DNA from: Pseudoalteromonas sp. SMS1
Lineage (GTDB): Bacteria; Pseudomonadota; Gammaproteobacteria; Enterobacterales; Alteromonadaceae
DNA: 64,000 nucleotides
Direction: 5' to 3'
Assembly (NCBI RefSeq): GCF_021530565.1
Contig: NZ_JAKGBI010000001.1
Coordinates: 62,001 to 126,000 of the forward strand
The notes under the pieces are model-generated. The model worked only from the letters and a program-made list of their open reading frames with translations. It was not told where the DNA came from and made no database searches. Of this stretch, positions 55,403 through 63,969 are shown in pieces. The stretch's first letter is position 1, and each line of letters opens with the position of its first letter. The translations under genes were made by a program, and so were the position numbers.

Positions 55403-58092
55403 CACATCCTCTCCCTAATCTCTCTCTCAATTTCCTCCTTGCTCTTTCTATCTCTCTCAATAAGCGGGAAGACGATTCGAATCTTGGTACCTTTGCGCGA
55501 CGACTTAAGCTTAAACTTGGTTTTGTATGACTTGGCTACATCGCTCATTTTGTATAGGCCTTCGCCAAAGTGGAGGCGAGAACGTAGCGGTATGCCAATG
55601 CCGTCGTCTTCTATGTTTACGTGAATTTTACCTCTAAGCTTGTGCACGAATACGTTAACCTCAGAGCCTTCTGAGTGATGCACAGCGTTATGAAGGCCGT
55701 GATAAACAACGGCGTAAATGTCGCGTTCTAGCTGCGGGTCTAGCTTTACGTTGCCAATCACAGTTTCAAAGTTAACTTTAATTTTAGCCTGTAAGCTAGA
55801 CTGCATTTGAAGTAAGTCTAAGCCAGCAAGTAACCTTTGCTCACCAAGGTAAGGGCCATTATTAACTATGGGCGCTACCAGCTCAGATATTTTATCTAGC
55901 TTAACTAAGCCCTCAGTAAACATAGTGTCGTCGCTGGAGCTAATGAGTACTTTAGCTTGCTCATTTAACATGGCTATTCGGCCAACGTTACTGCTTTGGC
56001 GTTTGTATTCATTTTGGCGGTAAACTCGTCTGAATGATTGAATCCAAAAGTAGGTATAAAACGCTATCGCTGCCACCACAAACACCGCAATTGCAAAGTA
56101 AACACTGATTGCCTTTGGCGAGTTATACCATTCAGAGCGCACTTTAAATTCATATGATGTAGGTTCGCTTACTGTGTTACCCAGTACTTGGCGGAATTGA
56201 ATTTTATAGCTATTTGGCCTTAAGCCGTTTAAGTGCAGCTCGGCGCTATTAATAGGACGCCATTCACTGCCATTAAATTGATATTCAAACTGTACACCTT
56301 CATTATTTGCGTACTGAAGGTTTGAAACCGACACAACCATCCATTCGCTGTTTTCAATTTCGAGCGCATCATCTTTGAAATGAATACCGCTCGGAGTTTG
56401 TATAAAGCTCACTACGGGCGGCGCTAATTCGTGAAACTGTGTTTCGGTCAATTCTATAAATGCTTTGTCGCTAATCGCGATAAACTGGTCATCTACAATT
56501 CGTAAGCTGCCAACAATAAAGGAGTGGTTTTGCGTTTCTCTAATAAGCCTTGTAGCGTTGTATTCGCTACTAAACACATGTATTCCGTTATTGGTTAATA
56601 AGTACAGTTTGTCTCTCGCTTCTACTATTTCTCGAATATGCGAAGGCGAGGGGATCTTTGTCCATTCGTTGTTGTTTCTAACTAACAGCCCATCACCATA
56701 TGTAGACATATACAATTGGCCGTTTAACTCTGCCGCGTCGGTGACTTTATGGTTGCCCTGGTACATCTGTGACACCGCGTTATTGCCTACGACTTTATCC
56801 AGGCCTGCTGCAGTACTTATGTATATATCGCTATCAATCTGTGTAACGTTGAGGATCTCTTTACTGATCAAAACAGAATTTATCGCATTAAAATCTTCAT
56901 ACTCAAGCTTCGCGTTGAGGCCAACAATCGCGTCATCATTAGTCGCCAAATAGAGCTTTTCATCAATCACGGATGAATTTAAAACGTAGCCTGCATATAT
57001 CTTGTCTACCGTTTTAAGCTCTGGAGATACCGCAAACGAGCCAATACTAGTAGATACAATCAACTTTCCTGCAAAGTAAGAAAACGCAGTAACTTCAAAC
57101 TCTTTTCCTTGGCCAATCGCATCATTTACCCAAATTACAGGTTCTTCATCTACGTAGATGCCTTTTGTACTGCCAATCCACCAGCTTTTACCCACGCGCT
57201 CAATTAGGTTGTAAGCAGAGCCAAGCCTTAATGGAGTGGTACGGCTGCTGCCTTCAACAACCCCAAATTCGTTGATGTTTAAACCCCAAAGTTGCTGGCT
57301 CTTATCAGCAAAAAGTGAAAGGTAAGATTTACTCGTTGAGCTAATGTCTGATCTGGTTTTTTCTAACGTAGAAAGCGCTACTTCGTTTACTGTGTCACGG
57401 TCTGTGTAGTAAACAAAATAAGGGGGAACGTAAGTTAAATTACTCGCGTTAGAAATATTATCGTTTACTAGGGTAGTGTCTTGAAGGTGTGAATAATACC
57501 CTAGGTGATCATTGGCAAAGTAAACAGCACCGTGTGGGGTGGCTTCTAAGTTACCTTTATTTACTTGCTTTGGTACTACGTTTTCAGCGTCTACTCGTTT
57601 TATGTGGTACAAGCCATCATTGGCTAATGCATATACACTTTCGTATCCAGTATCAATATCAAGGATATGCTCCTTGCCAGATAACCTAACTGAAAACGTG
57701 CCTGTCACTAGGTCGTACTCAGTGATTCGGTTACGTTCTTGCGCAAATAATGAATCTTTGGTGATCTCGATGTTAGTCGCAGTCGTTTCTGCAAACTTTT
57801 CAGAGTTAAGCGTTTTAAGATCAATCGACCAAACCTGCCCAGATGTATATAAAACATAGGCTACGTCGGTTTTGCTGATCTCAATGTCATTAGCCAGCCC
57901 TTTAGGTAAATCTGAAAATTCACTTAAGTTTAAAATATGCTGACCATCGTATCTCAACAACCCTTTATGAGATGGAAAGTAAATAAAGTTATTGCTGTCT
58001 TGAGCTACGCTGCTTAAATGCTCTAAATCCAACGCGCAGGCTAAGCCACTTTGCATTGCTAGCGCTGCAATTATTGTCCTTGCTGGTAACAT
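55402..58092 (-). CDS. Prophage-encoded propeller / Y_Y_Y / HATPase transmembrane sensor without phosphoacceptor His
   Basis: An 896-residue protein. Residues 1-20 are a signal peptide (AALAMQSGLACALD). Residues 25 to about 560 hold many propeller blades (FIYFPSHKGLLRYDG, VYALANDGLYHIKRVD, LYLLTNNGIHVFSS). Residues about 590-650 are a Y_Y_Y domain (YANNEGVQFEYQFNGSEW). A membrane helix spans about 661-683, and a cytoplasmic HATPase_c domain has N-box HNAVHHSEG (about 801-807), G1 DDGIGIP and G2 GEGLYKMSD. Between membrane and N-box there is no histidine at all, so the canonical autophosphorylation site is missing. It is third in the phage repressor operon. I infer a signal-responsive ATP-dependent partner of the repressor; a diverged kinase phosphorylating elsewhere is the alternative. 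Confidence 0.8.
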   Translation of the reverse strand: MLPARTIIAALAMQSGLACALDLEHLSSVAQDSNNFIYFPSHKGLLRYDGQHILNLSEFSDLPKGLANDIEISKTDVAYVLYTSGQVWSIDLKTLNSEKFAETTATNIEITKDSLFAQERNRITEYDLVTGTFSVRLSGKEHILDIDTGYESVYALANDGLYHIKRVDAENVVPKQVNKGNLEATPHGAVYFANDHLGYYSHLQDTTLVNDNISNASNLTYVPPYFVYYTDRDTVNEVALSTLEKTRSDISSTSKSYLSLFADKSQQLWGLNINEFGVVEGSSRTTPLRLGSAYNLIERVGKSWWIGSTKGIYVDEEPVIWVNDAIGQGKEFEVTAFSYFAGKLIVSTSIGSFAVSPELKTVDKIYAGYVLNSSVIDEKLYLATNDDAIVGLNAKLEYEDFNAINSVLISKEILNVTQIDSDIYISTAAGLDKVVGNNAVSQMYQGNHKVTDAAELNGQLYMSTYGDGLLVRNNNEWTKIPSPSHIREIVEARDKLYLLTNNGIHVFSSEYNATRLIRETQNHSFIVGSLRIVDDQFIAISDKAFIELTETQFHELAPPVVSFIQTPSGIHFKDDALEIENSEWMVVSVSNLQYANNEGVQFEYQFNGSEWRPINSAELHLNGLRPNSYKIQFRQVLGNTVSEPTSYEFKVRSEWYNSPKAISVYFAIAVFVVAAIAFYTYFWIQSFRRVYRQNEYKRQSSNVGRIAMLNEQAKVLISSSDDTMFTEGLVKLDKISELVAPIVNNGPYLGEQRLLAGLDLLQMQSSLQAKIKVNFETVIGNVKLDPQLERDIYAVVYHGLHNAVHHSEGSEVNVFVHKLRGKIHVNIEDDGIGIPLRSRLHFGEGLYKMSDVAKSYKTKFKLKSSRKGTKIRIVFPLIERDRKSKEEIEREIRERM

Positions 58093-58115
58093 CGCTAAGA
58101 ATTCCTTCCTGCTAA

Positions 58116-58133
58116 GGGGTGAACCTTCACCCC
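58116..58133. promoter_or_regulatory. Perfect intercistronic palindrome
   Basis: GGGGTGAA, CC, TTCACCCC is an 18-bp perfect palindrome in the 50-bp gap between the secreted-protein gene and the sensor gene. There is no T-tract, so it is more likely an mRNA processing/stability hairpin or a protein-binding site than a terminator. Confidence 0.45.
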
Positions 58134-58142
58134 ATAAATGCG

Positions 58143-58664
58143 TTATTGAACCTGTTGAGAATTATGGTTTCTTACACCACAACCAGCCAATACTACAGGT
58201 ATTTGCGGTTTAGTTTCTGATGCTTGGTCCAAACTATTTGTTTCACTTATACTAACACGTGATAACAAATTGTTAAGTTTATTCGCTTTATTTGGTTTCC
58301 AATTGATGTCTTGCTCTCGTGGAGCGAGGATAAATAGGTAAGTTGGTTTGCGTGGGTCCGAGGCATTTTGCTTGGTTTGCCAGGTATCCATAACCGCTTG
58401 GCCAGCGGCTTCGCCGTAAAGGTGGGTGTATGCAGCGGCAATTAACTTAGCGCCAGAGTCGCTCATTACCATAACAGCGGTGTTTTGATAGTCGCTACCA
58501 CAATCAAACGACACATCAACATTGAGTGTGCTGCCATCGGGTAGTAACAAATCGGTATTCATGTGCTGTACACGCGCTCTGTCTGGTAATGGTTCTAGTG
58601 CGAGAGAGGGGGCAGACAGCAATCCAAACGCGAGCATTGCTGTGGCAAGTTTTGTTTTAATCAT
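58143..58664 (-). CDS. Secreted protein of the repressor operon
   Basis: A 173-residue protein with a signal peptide (KTKLATAMLAFGLLSAPSLALE). The mature domain has Cys in VSFDCGSDYQN and LAGCGVRNH (a possible disulfide) and a central helix SDSGAKLIAAAYTHLYGEAAGQAVMD. No family was recognised. AAAGGA lies 6 nt before the ATG, which is 10 bp after the repressor stop, so the two are one transcript. It probably acts in the periplasm together with the propeller sensor encoded next, as ligand-binding partner or inhibitor; this is inference from context. Confidence 0.6.
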   Translation of the reverse strand: MIKTKLATAMLAFGLLSAPSLALEPLPDRARVQHMNTDLLLPDGSTLNVDVSFDCGSDYQNTAVMVMSDSGAKLIAAAYTHLYGEAAGQAVMDTWQTKQNASDPRKPTYLFILAPREQDINWKPNKANKLNNLLSRVSISETNSLDQASETKPQIPVVLAGCGVRNHNSQQVQ

Positions 58665-58674
58665 AATCTATCCT

Positions 58675-59169
58675 TTAAAAGGCCATATAGAGCGCTCCTT
58701 CCGCAATGGTTTTAACCATGACTTCGTTAAAGTTATGCTCAAATGTTTTTTCGATTAACATTGGCCTTAACTTTTTACGGATCAGAAGTTCACGCTCTGC
58801 ATCCAAGTTTTTAGGGTAAAGTAAATCATCTATTATCTGTTCAACAAGCGCGATTGCAGCTAGTGCATCTTCAGCACTATTTCTGCTTACTTCTTCACTC
58901 TTTGTTGGTTCTTTTTCTTCCGTAGAGCTACTGCCAGATGCTTGGTCTACTTCAATGCCAAACACCTCATCCAAGGAAATCTTATAGTGAATACAGCCGT
59001 TTACTATTGGTCCATAAGGCAAAGTACCTTTCTTTCTGGCCATAGCAACACCACTATGCGACAAACCTAACTTTTCAGAAAGTGCTCGATTACTCTTAAC
59101 GCCAAGCTCTTTTCTCAAGCGTTCGATCACAAGATCAATCTCTGACTCTGAGATACTATCGATAACCAT
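58675..59169 (-). CDS. CI-type phage repressor (HTH, no peptidase domain)
   Basis: A 164-residue protein. Residues 8-70 (IDLVIERLRKELGVKSNRALSEKLGLSHSGVAMARKKGTLPYG, continuing to HYKISLDEVFG) match the phage CI repressor helix-turn-helix family. A Ser/Glu-rich linker (residues 77-97) leads to a helical C-terminal domain (DALAAIALVEQIIDDLL, ERELLIRKKLRPMLIEK). No S24/LexA Ser-Lys catalytic dyad is visible, so RecA-stimulated self-cleavage is unlikely. It is divergent from the Ner-like early gene across a 139-bp control region and heads an operon with a secreted protein and a membrane sensor. Confidence 0.75.
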   Translation of the reverse strand: MVIDSISESEIDLVIERLRKELGVKSNRALSEKLGLSHSGVAMARKKGTLPYGPIVNGCIHYKISLDEVFGIEVDQASGSSSTEEKEPTKSEEVSRNSAEDALAAIALVEQIIDDLLYPKNLDAERELLIRKKLRPMLIEKTFEHNFNEVMVKTIAEGALYMAF

Positions 59170-59308
59170 AGTTTACAGTCAATACCTTTCAATAATAAAA
59201 AACAAAATAACTTTCCAGTTGACAGTAAGCATATTTGCCACTAGCTTAATATACGAACACTGACAAACATAGTTACCAACATTAATTTACAACACAGGTA
59301 AATCTAAC
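59170..59308. promoter_or_regulatory. Divergent lysogeny/early control region with repeated operator-like sites
   Basis: Plus-strand promoter candidate: TTGACA (59219-59224), 17-nt spacer, TAGCTT (59242-59247), reading toward the Ner-like gene. Similar sites GTTTACAGT (59171-59179), GTTGACAGT (59218-59226, overlapping the -35) and the inverted GTTTGTCAGT (59268-59259) look like operators. Overlap of the second with the -35 fits repression of early genes. Confidence 0.5.
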
Positions 59309-59623
59309 ATGACTTACACAACAATGTCATATGAAGACATAAAGAAAGAACTATCAAACAAAGACATACAGATTGAAGATATCGCAAAGGCAAAACAAGT
59401 CACCAATTCACACGTTGCTAATGTTGCAAAAGGTGCTGTTCAATCTTTCGTTATCGCTGAAGCTATCTGCTTAGCATTAAACAAGAAACGAACAGAAGTC
59501 TTTGGCAACAAATACCTCACCAAGCCAAAACGAGGCCCAAAAGATCGGTCACATAGGCGCTCGCAAATTATAAAAGCTATTCAGGCTGGAAAGCCTGTGC
59601 CTGACCCAAGCATGAACCTCTAG
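59309..59623 (+). CDS. Ner-like DNA-binding protein
   Basis: A 104-residue protein. DIKKELSNKDIQIEDIAKAKQVTNSHVANVAKG (about residues 10-42) is a helix-turn-helix. AEAICLALNKKRTEVFGNKY is the hallmark second helix of Ner/Nlp-type phage regulators, which end W/F-P/G-x-x-Y. The basic tail RGPKDRSHRRSQIIKAIQ follows. In Mu, Ner dampens early and repressor transcription to favour lytic growth. It is the first gene of the early plus-strand operon. Confidence 0.75.
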   Translation: MTYTTMSYEDIKKELSNKDIQIEDIAKAKQVTNSHVANVAKGAVQSFVIAEAICLALNKKRTEVFGNKYLTKPKRGPKDRSHRRSQIIKAIQAGKPVPDPSMNL

Positions 59624-59661
59624 AACTACCAAGTCTAGGTTAATTTAAGGAGATTTTTACC

Positions 59662-60084
59662 ATGTCTGAGAACCAACATTCCATGAACATTTTAGAGAGT
59701 GAGATCCCACCCGATTGCGAAATACTCCATCACTTTAGTCAATGCGTTAATGCATGTATGCGCAGGTGTGGTTTTACTCGTCAAGGTTTAGCGCGGCGTA
59801 TGAATGAGGCTTTAAAGGTAGAAGTTGTGGAAATAGACGAAGGCAAGCTTAATAAATGGTTTGCACCAAGCCAACCTACATCAATGCCAATTCAGTACCT
59901 ACCAGCTTTATGTTGGGCTATTAAAAGTGTTGAACCCGCCAATATTTTACTTATGCCATTAATGTATAGCGCTTCGGACGAACGCGCCAAAAAACTGCAA
60001 GAAGCCTCAGAATGTGAGATGCAAATGCGCGAACTGCAAGACAAGCGCGAATCCATTCTCGAATCAGTCAAAATCAAAACCTAA
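59662..60084 (+). CDS. Early phage protein with HTH-like N-terminus
   Basis: A 140-residue protein. HHFSQCVNACMRRCGFTRQGLARRMNEAL and EGKLNKWFAPSQPTSMP give a Cro/CI-like HTH pattern in which LNKWF would be the recognition region. The C-terminus is a charged coiled coil (SECEMQMRELQDKRESILE). AAGGAG lies about 10 nt before the ATG. Similar proteins occur between ner and the transposase in B3/D3112-like phages. The function is unknown, possibly regulatory. Confidence 0.6.
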   Translation: MSENQHSMNILESEIPPDCEILHHFSQCVNACMRRCGFTRQGLARRMNEALKVEVVEIDEGKLNKWFAPSQPTSMPIQYLPALCWAIKSVEPANILLMPLMYSASDERAKKLQEASECEMQMRELQDKRESILESVKIKT

Positions 60085-60101
60085 TTTCGGAGCTTAAAAC
60101 C

Positions 60102-60149
60102 ATGCCTATCAAAGACCAAGATCTGCCTGAAATCCGGAGTTTGTTATGA
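60102..60149 (+). CDS. Possible 15-codon leader ORF
   Basis: ATG at 60102 after GGAG, encoding MPIKDQDLPEIRSLL, with its TGA overlapping the ATG of the next gene (TTATGA). The overlap suggests a translational coupling device. It is too short to be sure it is made. Confidence 0.3.
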   Translation: MPIKDQDLPEIRSLL

Positions 60150-61045
60150 GTTCTGACTTAGTTTGCCCTGAATCAGCAGAAGAGATCGAGTACCAAATAG
60201 GTAAGCTTGAATCTGTTTTGTATGTCGAACTACCAGCGACAATTGATGAGTGCATGGACCAAGTCGCGTTTTTAGCGAACAGGCAGTTCACAGATGCCGC
60301 AAAAATGGGCGTACTGTTGCTTTGGCTAAAGTCACAAACAGAACATGGGCGTTTTAACTCTTTATTGCACGAAAAAAGCATCCATAGGCGAACTGCTAGC
60401 AGGGCTATGGCGATAGCGAAAATGCTAAAAGCTTTGCCCAAAAGCAAAGTGGACAAATTGTCCATTTTGAATTTGAACACACACCAACTTAACGAACTTA
60501 CTAAAGTGCCAATCGAAACGCTCAAAGAGCTCGACGATGAAGACTATGAAGTACTGGCCGAGACGTCGGGTAACGCCATTAAGCAGCAAGTTGCTGATTT
60601 GATGAAAGAGCGAGACGACCTACAAATAGCAGCGGCTCAAGCCATTAATGACTTACAGCACGAAAAGCTACGTAAGGTCCCACAAGTACGTTTTGACATG
60701 CATGTTTTTATTAGTGAGATACGTAAAGACGCCATTTGTAATACCGAGCTATTAAATGAAGCGCTCGTAAACACCATTACACAGATCACGCAATTGTGTG
60801 ACAACCGCCAATTGGACTTAGATTCGCGCGTAAGTGCTGCACAAGTACTGCATCACACGTGGGCTGCAATCTACACCCAAATAGGCACCGCGCTTGAACG
60901 TTTAAGTGGCGAGTTTGCTGGGCACATTGAAGGCATAGAGCACCTACCGAAATTTACCAAAGCTGAGTGGCAATACGTGGAAACAGAGCGTAACCGGCTG
61001 CTCGAACAGTTTTTACTCAACAAGCAAAGCAAGGAGATTAAGTAA
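60146..61045 (+). CDS. Early phage protein (DUF3102-like), function unknown
   Basis: A 299-residue helical protein. FTDAAKMGVLLLWLKSQTEHGRFNSLLHEKSIHRRTASRAMAIAKML (about residues 48-94) resembles the DUF3102 pattern, in which a helix pair with H-G-x-F is followed by an HTH-like R-T-A-x-R-A-M segment. The C-terminal half is coiled coil and helical. It lies directly before the transposase (TAATG overlap) as in B3-like phages and may assist transposition or early regulation. Confidence 0.6.
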   Translation: MSSDLVCPESAEEIEYQIGKLESVLYVELPATIDECMDQVAFLANRQFTDAAKMGVLLLWLKSQTEHGRFNSLLHEKSIHRRTASRAMAIAKMLKALPKSKVDKLSILNLNTHQLNELTKVPIETLKELDDEDYEVLAETSGNAIKQQVADLMKERDDLQIAAAQAINDLQHEKLRKVPQVRFDMHVFISEIRKDAICNTELLNEALVNTITQITQLCDNRQLDLDSRVSAAQVLHHTWAAIYTQIGTALERLSGEFAGHIEGIEHLPKFTKAEWQYVETERNRLLEQFLLNKQSKEIK

Positions 61046-62691
61046 TGCATCCTGCTGTGATTAGATTTAACAACTTACCAGCGATTGTGAGCCAAAGTGC
61101 ATGGTCAGAGGCCAGCGACAAAGCACGCAAAACAGCGCAAAACCGCACTGCACTGGTAAAACATTGGCTCTCTAGTGGCTTAAGTGTTGATAAGGCAAGA
61201 ACAGCACTTATTGAGTCATTAAATAGTGGGCTGGTAACACCTGCCATACACCAAGCTGTGACCGACCTTGGCAAAGTGCCAACACGTGCAACAGCCTTTA
61301 ATTGGGTTAATGCCTATAAACTTGAAGGCGTTGAAGGGTTACTACCTAAACACAAAGGCCGCATGCCCGCGCAGCCTAAATGGGCAGCAAAAGCGTTAGA
61401 ACTTTACCACTGTATAAACTCGCCCAGTTTTGCATTGGTTGCCGAAGATTTAAAAAAGCTCGGTTTTGATGCTACGGCAAGCCAAGTCAGGCGTTTTATT
61501 AATAGTATGCCGCACGAACTTGGCCCGCAAAGCCCTTACCGTATGGGCGCAAAGCTTTACCGCGAAAAGCACAAAGACTTTATTATTCGCTCGACTGAGC
61601 ATATTGCTCCTGGCTTTATTTATAACGGCGACGGCCACCAAGTTGATGTGTATGTGGCACACCCAAAAACAGGCAAGGCATGGCGCTTTGAGTTAACCGC
61701 GTTTCAAGATGTTGCGAGCCGCTGCATTGTGGGGTGGGAGATTAGCGAGTCTGAAAATGCCATTGCCACCATGACGGCGTTAACGCGTGCGATTCAAACT
61801 CATCAGCACATTCCTAGCATGTTGTATGTCGATAACGGCAGTGGTTATAGGTCAAAAATGATGTCTGATGACTGCTGTGGTGTTTATGCCCAGTTTGATA
61901 TTGAAGTCATTTTTGCCATACCAGGTAATGCCCGCGCAAAGTGGATAGAACGCTTTTTTAAACATATGGAAGAGCACGTGGGTAAACGCTTTGAAAGTTA
62001 CTGTGGCCCAGACCACAACGAGCGCGAAAAGCTAAAACTGCTTAACGATGTTAAAAAAGGCAAGCGCGAGCTGCCATCTTTAGACCAATGGATAGCCGAG
62101 TTTAAAGCGTTTTTAGACCATTACCACAACAGCCCACACCCTGAAATAAAGGGCAAAACCCGCTTGCAAGTATGGGAAGAAGGGCTTATTCAAGAGCAGC
62201 CCGCCATAGCCGACTTTGTGGTCCTGCCAAGAACCAAAGTTAAAGTGGCCCGTGGCCAAATCAAACTACACAAACGCGTTTATACCGCTGACTACTTATT
62301 TCAATTTAATGGCAAAGAGCTGGTTGCAGGTTATGACTTGCACGACGACACCTACCTTGTGCTGTATGAGCAAACTGGCGAGTTCATTATGAATTGCCGC
62401 ATTAAAAATAAGGTCGAGGCATTGCCAACAAGCCGAATTGAAGAAGCCGACCTTAAACGATTGCAAGGCCAAGAAAAGAGAATTCAAAACCAGCTTTCTG
62501 AAAAGCGTGCAAGAGCCGATCAAAAACGTGTGATTGACGTAGCCGCCGTTGAAGAACTGGCCGCAGACGTTGACGCCATTCCTGACATTGAACCTGAAGT
62601 ATTAAACATGGACCTCTCTGACTTTGAGGTTGAACACTTTGAAGCCGCCCAGGCCAATTATCAAATAGATTTAGGAGACCTTCATGAGTAA
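61045..62691 (+). CDS. MuA-type DDE transposase
   Basis: A 548-residue enzyme that cuts the phage ends and joins them to target DNA. The N-terminal 150 residues hold helix-turn-helix end-binding domains (TRATAFNWVNAYKLEGVEGLLPKHKGR and SFALVAEDLKKLGFDATASQVRRFI). The catalytic core has Asp196 in YNGDGHQVDVYV, Asp263 in LYVDNGSGYRS and Glu302 in AKWIERFF, matching MuA D269, D336 and E392. A beta-barrel and MuB-interaction tail follow. It is shorter than MuA (663), with no obvious separate enhancer-binding domain. AAGGAG lies 9 nt before the ATG. Confidence 0.92.
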   Translation: MHPAVIRFNNLPAIVSQSAWSEASDKARKTAQNRTALVKHWLSSGLSVDKARTALIESLNSGLVTPAIHQAVTDLGKVPTRATAFNWVNAYKLEGVEGLLPKHKGRMPAQPKWAAKALELYHCINSPSFALVAEDLKKLGFDATASQVRRFINSMPHELGPQSPYRMGAKLYREKHKDFIIRSTEHIAPGFIYNGDGHQVDVYVAHPKTGKAWRFELTAFQDVASRCIVGWEISESENAIATMTALTRAIQTHQHIPSMLYVDNGSGYRSKMMSDDCCGVYAQFDIEVIFAIPGNARAKWIERFFKHMEEHVGKRFESYCGPDHNEREKLKLLNDVKKGKRELPSLDQWIAEFKAFLDHYHNSPHPEIKGKTRLQVWEEGLIQEQPAIADFVVLPRTKVKVARGQIKLHKRVYTADYLFQFNGKELVAGYDLHDDTYLVLYEQTGEFIMNCRIKNKVEALPTSRIEEADLKRLQGQEKRIQNQLSEKRARADQKRVIDVAAVEELAADVDAIPDIEPEVLNMDLSDFEVEHFEAAQANYQIDLGDLHE

Positions 62692-63922
62692 ATTCACGAG
62701 CCATTACAGCGACGAGCAACAAATTCAAGTAAAGCTAATAAACCAAGAAATTGAATTTTACGCCCTTGGCCCAGAAGACTATTGCTTGGGCTATGACTTG
62801 AACCAAGTCAACGCGGTACTGACTGGCAAATCGCCAATTAATCCTAAAAAGCTATTGGGAGTTTTGTGGGCGCACTTTTTTGGCGACTTTGACCCCAAAG
62901 AATTTAGCACTGAGAGCGGCTTTTCGGATTGCTACAACGCCAATGACAAGTTACTTGTCGCGCGTATTAAAAAGCGCATGACCGATGAAGACATCGTAAA
63001 CCAAGGGGTTAACAGCACTTATATTGCTAAAAAGATTAATAAGTCGGCCTCGACCATTAGCCAGTTGCTCTCTGGTAAGTATGCGGCAAGCCCAACTAAA
63101 TACTTACATGACATATATGCCATAGTCGCACCTGCTGGCACCGATGCTGCTGACGACCATGATACAGACGAAAGGCAGGTTATCACCATTCGATACGGTG
63201 AAGTACCGTTTGTGCCAACAAGCGTTGCTAAGGTGATTGCACTCGCGTGTGAGCATGCCAGAGCTAGAAGGCGCTTTTCTGTGGTCGCAGGCCAAGCTGG
63301 TATTGGAAAAAGCAAAGGTTTGGAGCGCTACTGTGAAGAAAACCCGCTGGCAATACTGATTGTTGGCAGTGAACAAACAACCAGTAAACAAGTGATTGAG
63401 TCACTGTGTATCTCTTTAGGTTTGCCCAGAAAGCCAAGTGTCGCTAAAAACATCGAGAACATTGTTAGAACTATCGAGAACACAGAGCGCATCATCCTGT
63501 TAGACGAGGCCGACAAGTGTAAGCCAAGTGCGTTAGACCCGCTTAGGACCATTTCGGATGCTGCAAAGGTGGGGGTGTGTTTGATTGGAAACATCCAGTT
63601 AGTCGATAAGTTACAAACCAATGAGCGTTACGAGTTAATTTCGTCTCGTGTGTGCTTTTGGCCAAAACCCATTGGTGAAGTGCCAATTGAAGATATCAAA
63701 AACCTATTTAACGAGTTAACCCAAGGCACAGTGCCGCTTGAGTCTGATGATGAACAATGGTGGCAGTGGTTGCATAAAAGGGTAGAGGGAAACTCAAGGC
63801 TCCTAGTCGAAAACCTGCTCCCTCACATCCTGAGTCACAGCCGGAAAAACCCAAACAAAAAGTTAGACAAGCTCTTGGTGAACTCAATCTTCGCCAATGT
63901 ACTGAATCAACAAGCTGTATAA
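62684..63922 (+). CDS. MuB-type AAA+ target-DNA-binding ATPase
   Basis: A 412-residue protein. The N-terminus includes a HTH (NSTYIAKKINKSASTISQLLSGKY, about 110-133). Walker A is GQAGIGKS (203-210), Walker B is RIILLDEADK (about 269-278), and sensor 1 lies in VCLIGNIQL. MuB binds target DNA, stimulates MuA and gives target immunity. The start overlaps the transposase stop by 8 nt with AGGAG upstream. MuB itself is 312 residues; the extra N-terminal 90 residues (IEFYALGPEDYCLGYDLNQV) are of unknown role. Confidence 0.9.
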   Translation: MSKFTSHYSDEQQIQVKLINQEIEFYALGPEDYCLGYDLNQVNAVLTGKSPINPKKLLGVLWAHFFGDFDPKEFSTESGFSDCYNANDKLLVARIKKRMTDEDIVNQGVNSTYIAKKINKSASTISQLLSGKYAASPTKYLHDIYAIVAPAGTDAADDHDTDERQVITIRYGEVPFVPTSVAKVIALACEHARARRRFSVVAGQAGIGKSKGLERYCEENPLAILIVGSEQTTSKQVIESLCISLGLPRKPSVAKNIENIVRTIENTERIILLDEADKCKPSALDPLRTISDAAKVGVCLIGNIQLVDKLQTNERYELISSRVCFWPKPIGEVPIEDIKNLFNELTQGTVPLESDDEQWWQWLHKRVEGNSRLLVENLLPHILSHSRKNPNKKLDKLLVNSIFANVLNQQAV

Positions 63923-63969
63923 AACAACGAGCCTAGCTGCAACTGGGCTCATTAATTAAGGAAAACACC

